Of a stretch of DNA of 64,000 nucleotides, positions 9,582-20,059 are shown one piece after another; position 1 is the stretch's first letter, and the number at the start of each line of letters is the position of its first letter. Under the pieces are notes generated by a model, which did not search any database, had not been told where the DNA came from, and saw only the letters and a list, made by a program, of their open reading frames with translations. This DNA is from Ophiura sarsii (taxonomy: Eukaryota > Echinodermata > Ophiuroidea > Amphilepidida > Ophiuridae), in contig CM069446.1 in NCBI GenBank assembly GCA_035610835.1, positions 47,531,625-47,595,624 of the forward strand. The letters are read 5' to 3'. The position numbers and the translations under genes were made by a program.

Positions 9582-10624
9582 CTGAAATGTAGAGAAAAAA
9601 ATGCTTCAGAACATGGTATCAACATCAACACTCTCCAAATCAACCATTTGATGCTCTGCTCCATACTATTAGTTATTCACGAACACTTTTAGTTTCCCCC
9701 CTGCTTGTTCACAAAATATGGACAAATATTTACGGTCCGGGGCTCTGATGGGGCTGAATGGAATACAGAAAGAAGAAAAAAATACCGGGGAACTCATAAT
9801 GTAGGCTATTTATTTATTTTTTAAATTCTCAAAAAAGTTCAATTTTGTTATAAAAACAAATCCAAAACAAATCCAAAAAATTGCAACAAAAAATTAACAA
9901 AAATACAACAAATATATTCACAAAAATTCTCAAAATAAAGAGGACAACATTTTTTTTTAAAAAGTCTCTACTGCATTTTGTGACTGCTACACATACAATC
10001 AGCATATTAATAACGCTTTAAGTGTATTCGTGCAGTGTAAGCTTTAATGTGTTAAAGAGACCTCTAGTGACATAATGTGCAGAATAATAGCTTCAAAAAA
10101 ATTCTTGGTTGTGTTTTGCCAGAAAAATGATGACATTTCAGTCATTTTGTGGCAAGTGGACATTTGCCAGTATTTACAGTTAATCCAAAAGTAGCGCTTC
10201 CACACACAAAATGACATCTTCTATCCTTCATATATTGATAGCTGAACTTGATACCAAAATATTTTGCGCGGCTTCAAAACAATTCATGGTTCCGTTTTAC
10301 TAGAAAAAAGATGCAATTTCAGTCAATTTTTGCAAAAACTATTTTGAAATTTCATTTTCAAGCTTTCATTGAAAGTGCACTTTATTTTATTAATTTTTTT
10401 GGCTGAAATATATATATGCTTTTTAATGTCAAGACAAAATTGGTATAGGCCCATCATGTCAATTGAACTAATGTTTCTAGTGTGACAATAGTCTAAAAAA
10501 CATTTATTTAAGCTTACTTATTCATTTCAAGCAAGAAATAGTAACATTTAGACACTTTTAATCAAATTTAAATCTACAAAAAATTGTAAAAAAATGTGAC
10601 CCGTTTTTACGATTTTAGGGTCGG
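9582..10624. other. AT-rich DNA with a diverged 63-bp duplication
   Basis: GCTTCAAAAAAATTCTTGGT at 10090 and GCTTCAAAACAATTCATGGT at about 10270 start two diverged copies of a stretch of about 63 bp, some 180 bp apart. Otherwise nothing is recognised. Earlier exons of the SAMD3-like gene may be hidden here. Confidence 0.5.
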
Positions 10625-10734
10625 TCGCTGATGGCAACACAACTCTTTTGGGGGCCTTATTGTGTGCTTATTGGTGTACACACATCAATCCCCACCTACA
10701 TGCACAAACCCACTCAACCCCAACCACAAACCTA

Positions 10735-10990
10735 CTCCACCTTCCCGCAGTGGAACAATTTATCACCATCTATTCTAGAAAATTTGTCACTCGGTCAATT
10801 CAAATCCTCTATCTCCACTGTAAATTATCATTGAAGAATATCATAATTTGTATTATATTTAAACACTGTAACATTTGTTATTTGCATGTATTTATGTATG
10901 TATCGAAATGAGGGCCTGCTTGGAAAGCATTGAAAGTCACTGAAGCATATTACCCTCAATGAAGAAAGCATAAATAAATCTAAACAACCC
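10735..10990 (+). mobile_element. LINE 3' end (RT C-terminus plus 3' UTR)
   Basis: The frame ending at 10834 reads F-P-Q-W-N-N-L-S-P-S-I-L-E-N-L-S-L-G-Q-F-K-S-S-I. This resembles the W-N-x-L-P...S-F-K pattern at the C-terminus of many non-LTR retrotransposon reverse transcriptases. It is followed by a 3' UTR with GAGGGCCTGCTTGGAAAGC (10911-10929) and an A-rich tail (ATAAATAAATCTAAAC), a common LINE ending. The rest of the element is missing by 5' truncation. Confidence 0.55.
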
Positions 10991-12000
10991 CTACAACCTC
11001 CCCTCCCCACCCACCCCCATGCCACCACAATCCCCACCACAGACTCCCTCCCCTTCACAATTTCCACAAACCCCCTCCGCTTCCTATCCCCACCATAAAC
11101 CCCCTCCCCTTCCCATCCCCACCACAAACCCCCTCCCCTCCACAAACCCCTCCCCTTTCATTCACAAAACCCCTCCCCCACCACAAACACTCTACCTCAC
11201 CCCACGGCCTACCCTCCCCACCGCACCACAAACCCCTCCCCCACCACAGACACCCTACCCACCCCACCCCCTAGGCCAACCCTTCCCACCCCATGCATCC
11301 ACGCCACCATCCCCCTTCGCCACCATCCCCCTTCGCCAGTGGCGTAACCAGCGGGGGGGGGGGGGGGGGGGGGGGGGGGAGCCCCCACACTTGGAACCCT
11401 TGCCCCCCCCCCCCCAAGCCCCCACACTTGGAACCCTTGCCCCCCCCCCCCCCCCCTGCTTGCCCCCCCCCCCCCAAATGAAATCAAGTACGGCTGTAAA
11501 TAAAATTTACAAAAAAGTACACACCAAATCCCCCCAATAATGACGTCGTGTCGGTTGAGATTGGCACTGTCGGTTCATTTGAAGAAAGGAATCATGGAAT
11601 TATGATGGTCAAAAGTACACATTGAAAAATTTCTTCCCAAAATGAAATATTCTTTGGTACAAGCTTGTTTAGAGCCAAAATGTAGCTCAATCGTTCAAAA
11701 ATAGCTGTAAAGTCGAAAATGTTCGCGCGCGCTACCTCTTTACTCAAAAAATCATGGATTGTCTTAGGAGCCCCCCCATTTCAAGTCACTGCCCCTTCCT
11801 GCCCCCCCCCCCCCCCCCCCCAAATGAAAAAGTCTAGTTACGCCAGTCGCCACTGCCCTTCGCCACCATACACCCTCTCCCCAGGGCCATCCCATTCCCA
11901 TTCGCCACCACAAATCCCTGCCCTCCACCACAACCCCTCCCCACCACTAACCCCCTCCCAACCACAATCCCCCATCACTAACGCCAAAAGGGTACCTGGC
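10990..12000. repeat. CCACCACAAACCCC low-complexity satellite
   Basis: This is a C-rich strand with many variations of CCACCACAAACCCCCTCCCC. It runs from about 10990 to 11336, resumes at 11856-11990, and has a weak echo at 12465-12520. The strong strand bias keeps long proline-rich and glycine-rich frames open on the two strands, which are not genes. An hAT-like element interrupts the array. Confidence 0.8.
11337..11855. mobile_element. hAT-type MITE inserted in the satellite
   Basis: The left end is CAGTGGCGTAACCAG. The right end, complemented, starts CAGTGGCGACTGGCGTAACT. The flanks are identical 8-mers CCCTTCGC at 11329-11336 and 11856-11863, so the insertion can be removed exactly on paper to restore a continuous satellite. 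The interior is mainly G and C runs plus about 250 bp of ordinary sequence. It is related by its ends to 4559-4989. Confidence 0.85.
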
Positions 12001-12119
12001 TGCTGAAAATCAGTAACTCCCACAATACAGCACGGTCGATACCTCAAAAATACACTACAACAACAAGTACCGTATATACTATACGAAAAATATTATTTGT
12101 AAATAAATCTTCACTTGAT

Positions 12120-12330
12120 TCTGTTCCGTGCTCACAGTGTCAAGCGGGGCCGAAGGCACCGTACGCGGATAGCCCGCCGCTATACTAGGCGCTAGTAAGA
12201 AAAGGAGCCGCAGGCCGCCTGCGGCCGAGGCGACTAAACCCGGCTTGTTACGAACCGATTTAAGTTAGGTCCAATTTAGATGAGCCCGCCGCAGGCGCGA
12301 TACGGTCTACCAACCGACCCGTGTAGAATT
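12120..12330. other. GC-rich block of unknown nature
   Basis: About 200 bp are strongly GC- and CpG-rich in an otherwise AT-rich region. The block includes GCCGCAGGCCGCCTGCGGC, an interrupted palindrome, and a second CCCGCCGCAGGCGCG. I do not recognise it as rRNA, tRNA or coding sequence. It could be a small CpG island or the tail of an unknown repeat. Confidence 0.5.
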
Positions 12331-13059
12331 TGGGAACTCAACCCCTATTTTGCGCGAACTCTACCCCTATCGTAGAGGGCGCTGTTGTACCTAGGATGCA
12401 TGTTTTTTTTCAGCAAGCTAGATGGTTCGCCGCCAAAAATATGCGATCTCTACCACTATAGCATCACTAACCCCTTCCCAATCACAAACACCCTCCCTAG
12501 CTATACCCCACCTCACACCAAAAATCCCATGGTATCGATTATCGTTGCGCCGCCCATCACTACAAAAACTTTTTTACAATAGACAGAATGTTCTTCATCT
12601 CTTCAACAAGTATCAGAAGTTGCTTAATTCAAACAGGAAATCAAACATAAACCTATACCCCAACAGATTTTTACTCCATTGGAACAATTATTTTGGGTTT
12701 CAAACATGAAAAATAGTGAATTTATTACGCATTTTGTCTTGGTGGGATAATTTGGCCACTAAATCGGTGGCCAAATTTGGACACCTGCTAGGAATGATCG
12801 CGGACTCAAAATTTGATGTGCAGCTTTTGATTTTAAATCCTCTACAGCACCATGTCAGGCTACACCTGGCTTGTTGAATATCACACTAGTATGTTTTATG
12901 AAATAAACATAAATATCGTTTTAAAAACTTACCTTGTTCGACTGCATACGGTCGGACGCAACACAATAACATAACAACAAACGGTGTGGAGACGTGCGTG
13001 TGAATGGTGTGCTGGGCTATCCCATAATATATTTTTCTTTCGACCAATCACGATTTTTT

Positions 13060-13380
13060 TAGCGTACTTTTACTCACTTGCAAATGAGTAAATGTGTCGA
13101 ACGACCCATTGACTCACGTCTTACGTTTTTATGTGGGTCAATTCAAATGGGTCAGACTGCACGTGACCCATCTTACGTGAGTCAACGTGTCGAGCGACCC
13201 ATTAAAATTCATTGACCCATCTTACGTGGGTCAATTCAAATGGGTCCGAACGCAATGACTCATCACAGGTGAGTCGCTTCGCTGGGACAGGGTCACTTGA
13301 CACAGATAGACGGGTAATGTGAGATGACCCACTGCAAATGAGTCACTTGACCCATCTTTGACCCAGAAAAGTTTTCTGTG
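13060..13380. repeat. TGACCCA/TGAGTCA-rich repeat block
   Basis: Dozens of variants of TGACCCA, TGGGTCA, TGACTCA and TGAGTCA occur in both orientations, spaced irregularly at 15-35 bp. An example is GACCCATCTTACGTGGGTC near 13217, itself nearly palindromic. The words ACGTGGGTCA and TTACGTGAGTCA are shared with the window start (1-490). This is probably one transposon family whose copies differ in amplification. Confidence 0.7.
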
Positions 13381-13429
13381 TATGGAGGTAACTATAGCTT
13401 GTCTCCACTGTTTTGGCACTACAGACGTT

Positions 13430-14235
13430 TAATACAAGTTTAAGGAGGCGTGTGGTGACAGCTCATCAGGGCCACTTGATTTAGATGGGTTAGCTGTGGG
13501 AGTTGTTTGACGACACATATGGTTAAATCTGGGATGGGATTTTAGGGGAAGGAACCCTTTCGCTGCTCCTGTGTGTGTTCTTATTAAGTGAAAAAGCTGT
13601 TAATTTTTTCCGTGCGTGAGAGTTTAACATATGACCAAAAGGACTTAGATGTTCAGTTAGGCTTTCCCCTATGACATATTGTTGATGTAGTCATGGAGTT
13701 CCTATCAGCTTAGTGACATAGTTTCGGTGCACGCGGTAGGCTCTCCAGTCCGTGGTGTTGTTTGACTTGCGAGCATTGGAGAACATTCCTCATTTTGCGT
13801 TGATCCATGGAAGGCTGTGTTTTGACCTAGTAAGTTTAGAAGGTATGTGATTGATCATGTCAACCAGCTTTAGGAGATTAAATTTGATTGTTCTCCAGTT
13901 TGAATCCACTGATTGTTTATGTGGGTTGGACATGTTGGAGGCAAGGAACTGAACCACATAATCACTTACTTTCGACTTGAAATAGCTTAGGTCTGCTTTA
14001 TGTAAACCTGCCTACGTGGTTTCCTTTGTAGTTTTGGCTTCATGTTTATGTCGAAACGGACGAGCCAGTGGTCTGAAATGACTGGCAGCATTGGATATAA
14101 TGGATAAGGTTTTTGGTTTGCTGTCTCAATGAGGTCGAGTATGCTGTTTGAGTTTGTTCTGGTAAATTTCGGTTAGTTGAGAGAGCGAGTTTTCCGAAAG
14201 GAAATCAAGGAATCACGAGAGGTTGTCCCATGTGC
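13430..14235 (-). mobile_element. Decayed LINE fragment, endonuclease end to linker
   Basis: Minus-strand translation in pieces gives F-L-D-F-L-S-E-N-S-L-S-Q-L, then I-L-D-L-I-E-T...V-I-S-D-H-W-L-V (the SDH motif near the C-terminus of APE-type endonucleases). It continues K-A-D-L-S-Y-F-K and H-I-P-S-K-L-T-R-S-K-H-S-L-P-W-I, as between endonuclease and reverse transcriptase in CR1/L2-like LINEs. Frames change at least twice and stops are present, so it is inactive. It lies downstream, on its own strand, of a separate LINE 3' end (14385-14885), so two insertions or a rearrangement are needed. Confidence 0.7.
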
Positions 14236-14384
14236 TATACATGTATAACTATACGTGATACTTATCTGGAGCAAACGGGCGCGGATTCATTTCACAATAG
14301 TGGATGTATTGTGAATTCCGTCCGAAATTATATGAATGGGTAAATGTACCCAACAATCGTGTTCTTTGACTATCTACTGACACA

Positions 14385-14885
14385 TTACATACATACATAC
14401 ATAACAGGATTTATAGGGCGCCTAATCATGAATATCTAGGCGCCATTACAAGAATGAGAAGCCACAAACAGGCAAGAGAAACAAAAACAAAATACAAGCT
14501 AAATTACTGATAAGGATATAGGTGGGATTTCAACGATTTTTTAAAACTGTGAATGGTTGGTGCCTCACGGATGGATATGGGCAGTGTGTTCCAGGTGCGT
14601 GGACCGACGACATAAAAGGCATGATCACCAACTGTTTTGGATGTTCTGGGAATGTGAAGTTTGGTAGCGTCCATAGCAGATCTAAGAATACGAGTGTCGG
14701 TGACAGTAGATGAGTGAAAAGAAGGTACATGATAACAAGAAGTTTGAAGTTGATTCTCTGTCTGACCGGAAGCCAGTGTAGGCTGTGAAGGTAAGGCGAT
14801 AATGATCACGTCGTTTGAGTTGGAATATTATGCGAGCGGCTTTATTTTGGACACGCTGGAGTTTGTTTATATTATTGTCAGTGAA
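14385..14885 (-). mobile_element. 5'-truncated LINE, RT C-terminus and 3' UTR
   Basis: On the minus strand L-Q-R-V-Q-N-K-A-A-R-I-I, then (after frame changes) V-G-D-H-A-F-Y-V-V-G-P-R-T-W-N-T-L-P and S-F-K-K-S-L-K-S-H-L-Y follow the usual order of CR1/L2-type reverse transcriptase C-termini. The 3' UTR ends GGCGCCCTATAAATCCTGTT, then a (TATG)n tail at 14388-14402. At least two frameshifts are needed, so this is a relic. 5' truncation is normal for LINE insertions. Confidence 0.75.
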
Positions 14886-14934
14886 TATACATTTTCATTC
14901 AAAATATTTCGAACATATTATTTATTATAAAGCC

Positions 14935-15080
14935 TGTCAACGATTTGAGCGGGTGACAACGTAGTGATCGAGACGCTATGTAGGCTATATGTCTCTAGCG
15001 CCGTATATGGCCGAACAGCTGACAAATGTGCAACCTAAACCCAACGTGCGAAATGTTCACATGGCGAATGATCAACGTAT
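14935..15080 (+). repeat. Dispersed repeat, copy 1 (GGCCGAACAGCTGA family)
   Basis: It carries ATGGCCGAACAGCTGA and CCCAACGTGCGAAATGTTCAC. Both recur in the same order at 26720-26907. The identity covers roughly 110-150 bp. The class is unknown. Confidence 0.65.
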
Positions 15081-15109
15081 ACATTTTAATGTTTTATGGT
15101 GCAGTCACA

Positions 15110-15571
15110 TACGAGGGGGTATAAAAAAGTTCTTAAAATCACTAAGATGTGAAGGAGCCGGATTTTTTTTTATAATATGTAACTCTAAGACATCTTAAAG
15201 AGTCACTGTGCAAAGTCACACATTTCTCCCACTTTTTATTACCTGTCCACAGACCGCCATTGTAGAGATCCTCAAAGTGACCGCCATTGATTGATCCTCA
15301 GATTGCCTCAGATTGCGTTATTCACCAAAACAGCAATAAATAGTTTAAAGTTTTGACAGAAAGGGGTCAAAGGTCATTACAAACCAGCTTGGTGTCAATA
15401 ATCTTATGGGTAACATGGGTTGTACACAGATTGACCTCTAATGACCCCTACATGACCTTTGACCTTTTTCTGTCAACTGTTTAAAGATGTCTGAAGGGTC
15501 ACATATCAAAACAAGGTTCATGGCTCCTTTCCTTCTTGGTGATGTCAAGAACTTGTTGATACCCCCTCGTA
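15110..15571. mobile_element. Mariner-like MITE with TA target site
   Basis: Both ends read TACGAGGGGGTAT inward and the arms match for about 90 bp: GTATAAAAAAGTTCTTAAAA at the left, GTATCAACAAGTTCTTGACA at the right, complemented. TA lies at both borders (15110-15111, 15570-15571). The ends resemble mariner/Tc1 ends. No transposase is encoded. Confidence 0.7.
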
Positions 15572-15780
15572 TATCTGTGTGAGCTGGGTGGCCTTTACCG
15601 TCTATGGTGCGCACACAGTGAGGACACACGGTGGGCCGTTTCCCGTCCGTTGAACACGTTCAGGGGACTTTTGGCCGAAAAGCCGAAGCGTCGCGGCACA
15701 TTAGAGACGAGATATCTCAGTAAGTGTGCTGCAGAGCACCACTGTCAAATTGTTAGATTGGACGAAACAGCGTAAATATT

Positions 15781-15890
15781 AAAGCTGTTATCGGTTTTGG
15801 CCAATGAAAAGGATTGTATCAACATTTGTTTGGATAATTGTATCAAAGACATTCATAGATAAGTATTTCTGGTTGGACGAAGCAACGTAA
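15781..15890. repeat. Dispersed repeat shared with 21222-21310
   Basis: GGCCAATGAAAAGGATTGTA and GACATTCATAGATAAGTATT have close matches (GGCCAATGAAACGGATTGTA, GACATTCATAAATAGGAATT) at 21222-21310 in the same orientation. There are about 90 bp of similarity, and no ends could be defined. Confidence 0.6.
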
Positions 15891-15994
15891 AAACTAAAAA
15901 GGTTATACAATAGTGGTTCAATAAAAGCATCGTTAATCAATATTATTGTGAAGGAAATAATTCTCAAATTTCCTTAAAATTGATAATTTGAAAG

Positions 15995-16323
15995 TTAAAG
16001 GTAGATGTTATGATCGCTGGCCCGATTTTCAACTTGATATTTACTATTTTACATGAAAGGTCATCCTTAAAATTGTCGCATTCCAAAGTTGGAGTTGCAT
16101 CTCCAATGGTTCTTATTTTAGAAGCACAAGGTCACATGAAATTTGCCCATTGAGTAGTACACAAACTGGCAGGTGGTTATCCACCTTTGGCAGTAATTAC
16201 ATTTTAGCCTATTATTTCTAAATTGAACATTTCTGGCCCCTAAGATTTTACAGACATAATGAGAATAATAAGGTTTCAAAAAAATCATAGCCAAAAAAAG
16301 GTAATCGGAACATACACCTTTAA
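15995..16323 (+). mobile_element. TTAA-type MITE, copy 1
   Basis: It is bounded by TTAA at 15995-15998 and 16320-16323, with short inverted ends AAAGGT / ACCTTT. The interior (GGCCCGATTTTCAACTTGAT ... CCCCTAAGATTTTACAGACA) recurs in opposite orientation at 34425-34795. TTAA target sites are typical of piggyBac and Kolobok transposons. Confidence 0.75.
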
Positions 16324-16990
16324 ATGTTACATGAGGTATTTTGATACCATTTTTTTTTATTACAAACAATGATGTTTAAGATATAAGAAAAATAATTCTT
16401 AACATGATTCAATTCTATATTCTGTATTATACACATTACATACAAAACTTGACAGTATTTTCGCATTAGGTTTCTCGATTTTCTTGGTATGTACACGCTC
16501 GTAAAGGGTGTCATTAACCTAATACGAGATTCCCTTAAAACACATTTTCAAAAAATGTGCAACAATTTACCATTGCCTATGGGCGATTTTATCATGTCGG
16601 CCATTTTGGATTTTACAAGCGTCCTTTTACTTGGCATTTTTAACGTCCAAGATATCGTAAAGCTGGCGATTTGATAATGTTCAATTAGCTTTCAATGTAA
16701 TACATGTATCATTATAATTATTATGTTGCTGTATTATGTGTTGCAGCTATGTATGTTATTTTAAATAATGAATATGTTACCCTAAAAATGTAACTAAAGA
16801 CAATTTCTTCGCTACTGACTTTTTATTTTGTTGCTACTGTCATTTGAATGTCGTCTAATCAGGCTATTTAAAATCTGCGTCATTAAAAATACCTTTAACA
16901 ACCGAACATCCGATTTGAATCATTTAAACACCAAAATGTGTGGTCATCTCTAATAATATCAAATAATGTTATGCTAATAATGTGTTGGCC
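16324..16990. other. AT-rich DNA without a recognised gene
   Basis: Only short chance frames are present (e.g. 16489-16674). Nothing repeat-like was recognised. Confidence 0.5.
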
Positions 16991-17115
16991 AATACTAATT
17001 TGGACAAAGTATCGTTGGGTCGAAACATTAATTGGACGAAGACAAAATATGATTGGACAAAATTATGTTGAGCAAAAGATCATTGGACGAAATGTATTTG
17101 GACAAATATGAGGAA
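16990..17115. repeat. ATTGGACGAA short-motif cluster
   Basis: Six variants of ATTTGGACAAA / ATTGGACGAA follow each other every 16-25 bp, just left of the GTAGGGGAGA element. Related words (TTGGACGAA, TTGGATAA) occur at 15760-15890 and 21250-21310. Confidence 0.6.
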
Positions 17116-17128
17116 TTTCCGGTGAGGG

Positions 17129-17986
17129 GTAGGGGAGAACGGGGTAAGATGAGCCATTTTCACACTTTGCCCTATTGTGCAGATATTAAAAGACAGACCT
17201 TCAAACTTAGTGTTGCAAGTAAAACTTTAGAGTGTTAACTTACTTAGTATAACATAATAATTGAACCAATTGCTATTGTTTATTCATGGGAGATGCTTGA
17301 AAAAAGTTGGCAAAGTGACTTGCCCCTGACTATGGGTAAGTTGAGCCACCAGTGTGGGTAAGTTGAGCCACCACAATAATCAATGGGACATTTGAAATCA
17401 GAAAATAAGTTTCAGAAATGTTTATTCATGGTAAAAGTGAAATATACTCATAATTGTTAATACTTTGATCCAAACTGGACTTTTAAAACACTTCCCCACA
17501 ATTTTCGTACTAAATATTGACAAATTTTATTTTATCATGGCTATTTCCTATGCTCAACTTACCCCGTGAAAAATTGCTCATCTTACCCCGCGACGGTCAA
17601 CTTGTGAAAAAATACCCCGCCCCCCCCCCCCCCCCCTCCCTACTGAAGCTTAATGACATTTTCAACATGTTACTAAATTTAAGTGCACATGTCACCCTTT
17701 TAGCACAAAAAGATGCACCAATACAATCTATACACTTCTAAGAAAGAAACCACGTAAACCATTTTTTTCACAAATTTACTCAGATGTGTCCAAAATCAAC
17801 TGTCTAGCTCAATTTTCTTACCATGTGTGCACACGATGCAAGGTTGTCACCAGAGAGGTTTGAGAGATGTCATCTAACAATAGAGGGCAGTTTACAATTA
17901 GGAATGTCAATAGTTTCAGCTAGTTTCCATAATACAGGGGGTGGCTCAACTTACCCAGTGGCTCAACTTACCCCGTTCTCCCCTAC
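17129..17986. mobile_element. 858-bp MITE with GTAGGGGAGAACGGGGTAAG ends
   Basis: The terminal inverted repeats are about 28 bp: GTAGGGGAGAACGGGGTAAG at 17129 and CTTACCCCGTTCTCCCCTAC ending at 17986. Inner repeats of GGGTAAGTTGAGCCACCA occur on both sides (17335-17372, 17558-17590). Transposons with similar ends are widespread in animals, but I do not assign a superfamily. A C run sits at 17609-17636. Confidence 0.8.
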
Positions 17987-17989
17987 TAC

Positions 17990-18725
17990 GACAGTTATTT
18001 TCCAATAAGCTAGGGGTCTCAAGACGTCACTGTGCCACTTGTGTACAAGACAGTACAAACGTACAAAACACCGCCATCCGGAACGATTTCCCTACCAGCG
18101 ATTTTCGATGTTAAATTGAAGCAGGACTGATTCTTGTACAATTTCGACCCAGCTTGGGAAGAATCACCACGTACAAGCTGCACGACAAGCTGTCGTAATC
18201 CTCAATCAAAATCGAAGGAATGAAGGTATAGGTTTACTAATAATGTCAAGTACATGTTTAAGCTTAATTATTGTAAACCTTTCCGGTAAAACTTTTGACC
18301 TTGAACAAAATAGACTAGTGATTTATATTGGACTATGCTTCTTCAAATTTAACTTCTCGTTGTGAGATACCATCCCGGATACCATCAGCTTAATTTTCTT
18401 TATACAGCCCGTCTCGTGTTTAGCATGTTGTATTCAGCTCTAGTCAATGTAGGCCTAGGCCTATACGTACATAAAAAGGTGGGGATTTCCATGTTAGAAA
18501 TGCCGCGCCAGCACCGATGTCTTACGGACAATCTCGGACTGCATTATTTTCAATATTTTTAAAGCCTGACCTTGGCTTTGAATAACCATGCAATATGTTA
18601 ACTATAAATACTACAATTTATGTACATGTAGCTGATTACATTTCAAAATGGCCTTATATTAGTTTTTAAATGCATTGTTTTTTGTATTCCCAGTTCACAT
18701 TTGCAGATATCTTATGTTCGCTACC
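17990..18725. other. 5' region of the zinc-finger gene
   Basis: No CDS is recognised. A possible non-coding first exon ends at a donor-like GAAG|GTATAG near 18225. Acceptor-like sites TATTCCCAG (18693) and CATTTGCAG (18706) precede the zinc-finger frame. A spliced 5' leader is inferred, not shown. Confidence 0.35.
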
Positions 18726-20059
18726 ATGCTAGACCGTATGGGAATGAAACTGAAGCCGTTTGCCTGCAAATATCACAATCATAGAATCTTCAGTAGCTTT
18801 GACAGATATAAGATACATCAACGGCGTCATGGACGGCAGACACATACAATTTGGTTGGAAGGTTTATCCATCAGGTGGCGATACTATAGACCTCCCGCTC
18901 GGTTAGATGAAAATATTGGACATGAACGAGTTGATACGAAGGAGAAACCATACCAATGTTCATACTGGGATATGAGTTTTTCTCAGTTTAGTCAACAATA
19001 TATTCATGAAAGGATTCATACCAAAGAGAAACCATATCAATGTTCATACTGTAATAAGAGTTTCTCTCGATCGGATGGTAAGACCCGTCATGAAAGGATT
19101 CATACCAAAGAGAAACCATACCAATGTTTATACTGTGATAAGAGTTTTACAACTTCAAGTACCAGAGTCAACCATGAAAGGATTCATACCAAGGAGAAAC
19201 CATACCAATGTTCGCACTGTGACAAGAGTTTTTCTCAGTTTGGTCACAAAACCAGACATGAAAAGATTCATACTAAAGAGAAACCATACCAATGTTCATA
19301 CTGTGATAATAGTTTTTCTCAGTTTAGTCAAATAAACATTCATGAAAGGATTCATACTACATGTAAAGAGAAACCATACAAATGTTCTTACTGTTATAAG
19401 AGTTTCTCTCAGTTTGGTCAAAAAATATTCATGAAAGGATTCATACCAAAGAGAAACCATACCAATGTTCATACTGTGATAAGAGTTTTTCTCAGTTTAG
19501 TCAAAAAAATATTCATGAAAGGATTCATACCAAAGAAAAACCATACCAATGTTCATACTGTGATAAGAGTTTTTCTCAGTTTAGTCAAATAAACATTCAT
19601 GAAAGGATTCATACTAAAGAGAAACCATACAAATGTTCATACTGTTATAAGAGTTTCTCTCAGTTTGGTCAAAAAAATATTCATGAAAGGATTCATACCA
19701 AAGAGAAACCATACCAATGTTCATACTGTGATAAGAGTTTTTCTCAGTTTAGTCAAATAAATATTCATGAAAGGATTCATACCAAAGAGAAACCATATCA
19801 ATGTTCATACTGTAATAAGAGTTTCTCTCGATCGGATGGTAAGACCCGTCATGAAAGGATTCATACCAAAGAGAAACCATACCAATGTTCATACTGTTAT
19901 AAGAGTTTTACTACTTCAAGTACCAGACTCAACCATGAAAGGATTCATACCAAGGAGAAACCATACCAATGTTCGCACTGTGACAAGAGTTTTTCTCAGG
20001 TTGGTCATAAAACCAGACATGAAAGGATTCATACCAAAGAGAAACCATACCAATATTAG
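18726..20059 (+). pseudogene. Poly-C2H2 zinc-finger gene with a one-base frameshift
   Basis: This is a tandem array of C2H2 fingers (C-x2-C-x12-H-x3-H, 84 bp each) joined by H-T-K-E-K-P-Y linkers, as in DNA-binding transcription factors. The start ATG at 18726 has a good context (ACCATGC), and 18714 or a spliced entry is possible. Two N-terminal fingers are degenerate (C-K-Y-H and C-S-Y-W in place of C-x2-C). Eleven to twelve intact fingers follow. At about 19424 a run of six A, seven in the sister units, shifts the frame, and the first frame then stops at 19592. The other frame continues with seven more fingers to TAG at 20057. The usual Leu at helix position 4 is replaced by K, R, I or N. 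Fingers 2-4 reappear 761 bp later, which equals nine 84-bp units, plus the 6-bp T-C linker insert, minus one. That marks the missing base as a recent single loss or a sequencing error. Confidence 0.85.

Noticed and set aside
11019..11540. 173-codon proline-rich frame and glycine-rich frames opposite
   Set aside because: Composition artefacts of the CCACCACAAACCCC satellite and G/C runs, crossing a transposon border.
12930..12960. Possible first exon on the minus strand with ATG and donor GTAAGT
   Set aside because: Only five codons precede the donor and nothing links it to the SAMD3-like exons. It is kept only as a remark in findings.
19006..19335. Second open frame in the zinc-finger region (F-I-P-K-R-N-H repeats)
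   Set aside because: It is an out-of-frame shadow of the 84-bp finger units; the same happens at 19767-20129.
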